DNA from: Bifidobacterium sp. ESL0732
GTDB lineage: Bacteria; Actinomycetota; Actinomycetes; Actinomycetales; Bifidobacteriaceae
Length of the DNA stretch: 64,000 nucleotides
Direction: 5' to 3'
Assembly: GCF_029395535.1 (NCBI RefSeq)
Contig: NZ_CP113920.1
Location: forward strand, 310,001 to 374,000
In this document: positions 63,101-64,000 of the stretch, one piece after another
How the letters are laid out: every line of letters starts with the position of its first letter
Numbering within the stretch: position 1 is the first letter of the stretch
The notes under the pieces: generated by a model
The model's input: the letters and a program-made list of their open reading frames with translations, nothing else
Told to the model about the DNA's origin: nothing
Database searches by the model: none
Made by a program: the position numbers and the translations under genes

Positions 63101-63411
63101 GCGCTGAAGATCTCGACGATTACGAGATGAACGCCGAGCTGGCGCTCTACAAGGAGTACCGCGACGTCATCAAGCTGTTCACCTACGTAGTGGAGACGGA
63201 ACGGCGCTTCTATTTGGCCAATAAGGTTGATTTCAACGTGCGTTCCGCCGGACAGGATGTCTACTTCGACGTGCAGCTTACGGATGCGTGGGTCTGGGAT
63301 GTCTACCGTTCCTCAAGGTTCGTCAAGAACGTGCGGATTGTCACGTTTAAGGATGTCAACGTAGAGGAAGTGCAGAAGTCCGACATCGATATTCCCGATT
63401 CTCTGGCTTGA
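63097..63411 (+). CDS. DUF2469 family protein
   Basis: The 104-residue acidic protein matches the actinobacterial DUF2469 family: SAEDLDDYEMNAELALYKEYRDV, FTYVVETERRFYLANKVDFNVRSA, VYFDVQLTDAWVWDVYRSSRFVKNVRIVTFKDVNVEEV. The family is usually found near rnhB or a YraN-like gene; here it overlaps a GNAT gene. Function is unknown. The GTG start at 63097 overlaps the upstream stop by four bases. Structured repeat copy B lies in its 3' flank. Confidence 0.9.
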   Translation: MSAEDLDDYEMNAELALYKEYRDVIKLFTYVVETERRFYLANKVDFNVRSAGQDVYFDVQLTDAWVWDVYRSSRFVKNVRIVTFKDVNVEEVQKSDIDIPDSLA

Positions 63412-63429
63412 TTGTTTGTTGCTTATGAC

Positions 63430-63608
63430 GGTCTGGGAGGGAAACATATTTCCCTTGGGACGCTCCGGGCTGAACCGTTAAGCGAAAAGCCCTGTGGGCT
63501 TTTCGTAGGTGAAGTGAGCGCGATGTATCGAGCGCGAAGGCAAAATTTCCAATTTTGCTCAGGCCAAGTCTTTACGGTCGGACAACGCATGTCCCACCCT
63601 CCCAGACC
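63430..63608 (+). repeat. Structured repeat, copy B, with 12-bp closing stem
   Basis: The 91-nt core is 63468-63558. Hairpin 1 is CGAAAAGCCC/GGGCTTTTCG (63483-63492 with 63496-63505) and hairpin 2 is GCAAAAT/ATTTTGC (63540-63546 with 63552-63558). Compared with copy A, GGG>AAA and A>G in stem 1 are matched by CCC>TTT and T>C on the other arm. Here an outer stem GGTCTGGGAGGG (63430-63441) with CCCTCCCAGACC (63597-63608) closes the whole, giving a ~179-nt folded unit. It begins 18 bp after the DUF2469 stop. No gene is seen in 63412-63812. Confidence 0.78.
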
Positions 63609-63812
63609 TCAACCTTAGGATCTTTTCGGAGAGCAATTGTTTCGATGTCAGAGTTCTGAGGCACTTTTAAGCGGATACTTTCAGCAAACATGCAGATGGT
63701 TCGTGTATGTTTTTAGACATTGGTAGTTCTGGTTTGCGCATTCGTGTAAGCTAGTGATGATTTGTGTATGGAGCGTATTGGCTTCAAAATAAGATTTTTT
63801 CGGGAGGCTGTT

Positions 63813-64000
63813 GTGGCTGAGGATGCTGGCAAGAAGTCTGTAGTGATTATTGGTGGCGGGCCTGCGGGGCTTACAGCTGCTTGGGAGCTGTTGAAGGACG
63901 GCGGCGCCGACAAGTTCGATGTGACCGTTTTGGAGGCGACGCGCGAGTTCGGCGGCATCAGCCGTACGGTGAAGCACAATGGCAACCGCATGGATATTGG
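63813..64000 (+). CDS. NAD(P)/FAD-dependent oxidoreductase, 5' part
   Basis: GTG 63813, with GGGAGG at 5 bp, opens a frame that runs off the window after 62 codons. It holds the dinucleotide-binding fingerprint [18 protein letters not shown], an acidic end of strand 2 ([17 protein letters not shown]) and HNGNRMDI, as in FAD-dependent amine oxidase/UDP-galactopyranose mutase-like proteins. The substrate cannot be told from this part. Confidence 0.8.
   Translation, partial: MAEDAGKKSVVIIGGGPAGLTAAWELLKDGGADKFDVTVLEATREFGGISRTVKHNGNRMDI

Overview
The window reads as chromosomal DNA of a high-GC Gram-positive bacterium, most likely a Bifidobacterium or a close relative. The signs are a mevalonate-pathway enzyme in an actinobacterial setting, the actinobacterial families DUF2469 and DUF3152, a HAIR (HspR) element in front of clpB, a GatCAB amidotransferase, a C69-type dipeptidase, and many LacI-type operators. 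Genus is inferred from gene content; no rRNA is present. Most genes look vertically inherited. I see no phage, insertion sequence or CRISPR array.

Layout. 1-4.7 kb: 3' part of a C69 dipeptidase, formate-THF ligase, a membrane-anchored unknown and a MIF-like tautomerase. 5.2-7.9 kb: one long gene joining phosphomevalonate kinase to type II IPP isomerase. 8.2-9.8 kb: 3-methyladenine DNA glycosylase and a YwiC-like membrane protein. 9.9-19.4 kb: a ribonucleoside/ribose regulon with two nucleoside hydrolases, an MFS and a DcuC-type permease, a LacI regulator, ribokinase, then PRPP synthetase. Paired operators sit on near-identical promoters. Together these genes would take up nucleosides, release ribose, phosphorylate it and feed PRPP synthesis. 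19.8-23.5 kb: a zinc-ribbon membrane protein and the rpsF-ssb-rpsR-rplI cluster. 23.6-31.8 kb: an SDR, a drug-type MFS, pyruvate oxidase, a GPH-type symporter, tRNA-Lys(CTT) and an aquaglyceroporin. 32.0-42.6 kb: a DUF3152 zincin-like protein overlapping a GluQRS-like enzyme, then a T-box leader and a complete trpEGDCFBA cluster. 42.7-54.2 kb: YggS, acylphosphatase, FAH-family hydrolase, ClpB, a truncated P1B-ATPase-like membrane protein, RmuC, a degenerate PyrE-like protein, a TrmH-family methylase and an ABC exporter. 54.4-64 kb: gatCAB, a large repeat-containing surface protein, a GNAT with a long disordered tail, DUF2469, and the start of a flavin oxidoreductase.

The least explained features are non-coding. 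Two 91-nt copies of one element (after gatB and after the DUF2469 gene) keep two hairpins by paired compensatory changes, which suggests a structured RNA or structured repeat family. Three separate intergenic regions carry degenerate tandem repeats with a period of 61-62 bp. Several housekeeping enzymes (IDI-2, GluQRS, YggS, Fhs, TrpF, TrpA) carry Asn/Ser/Ala-rich insertions or N-terminal extensions, often locally AT-rich. An old PyrE paralogue has lost its PRPP-binding motif.
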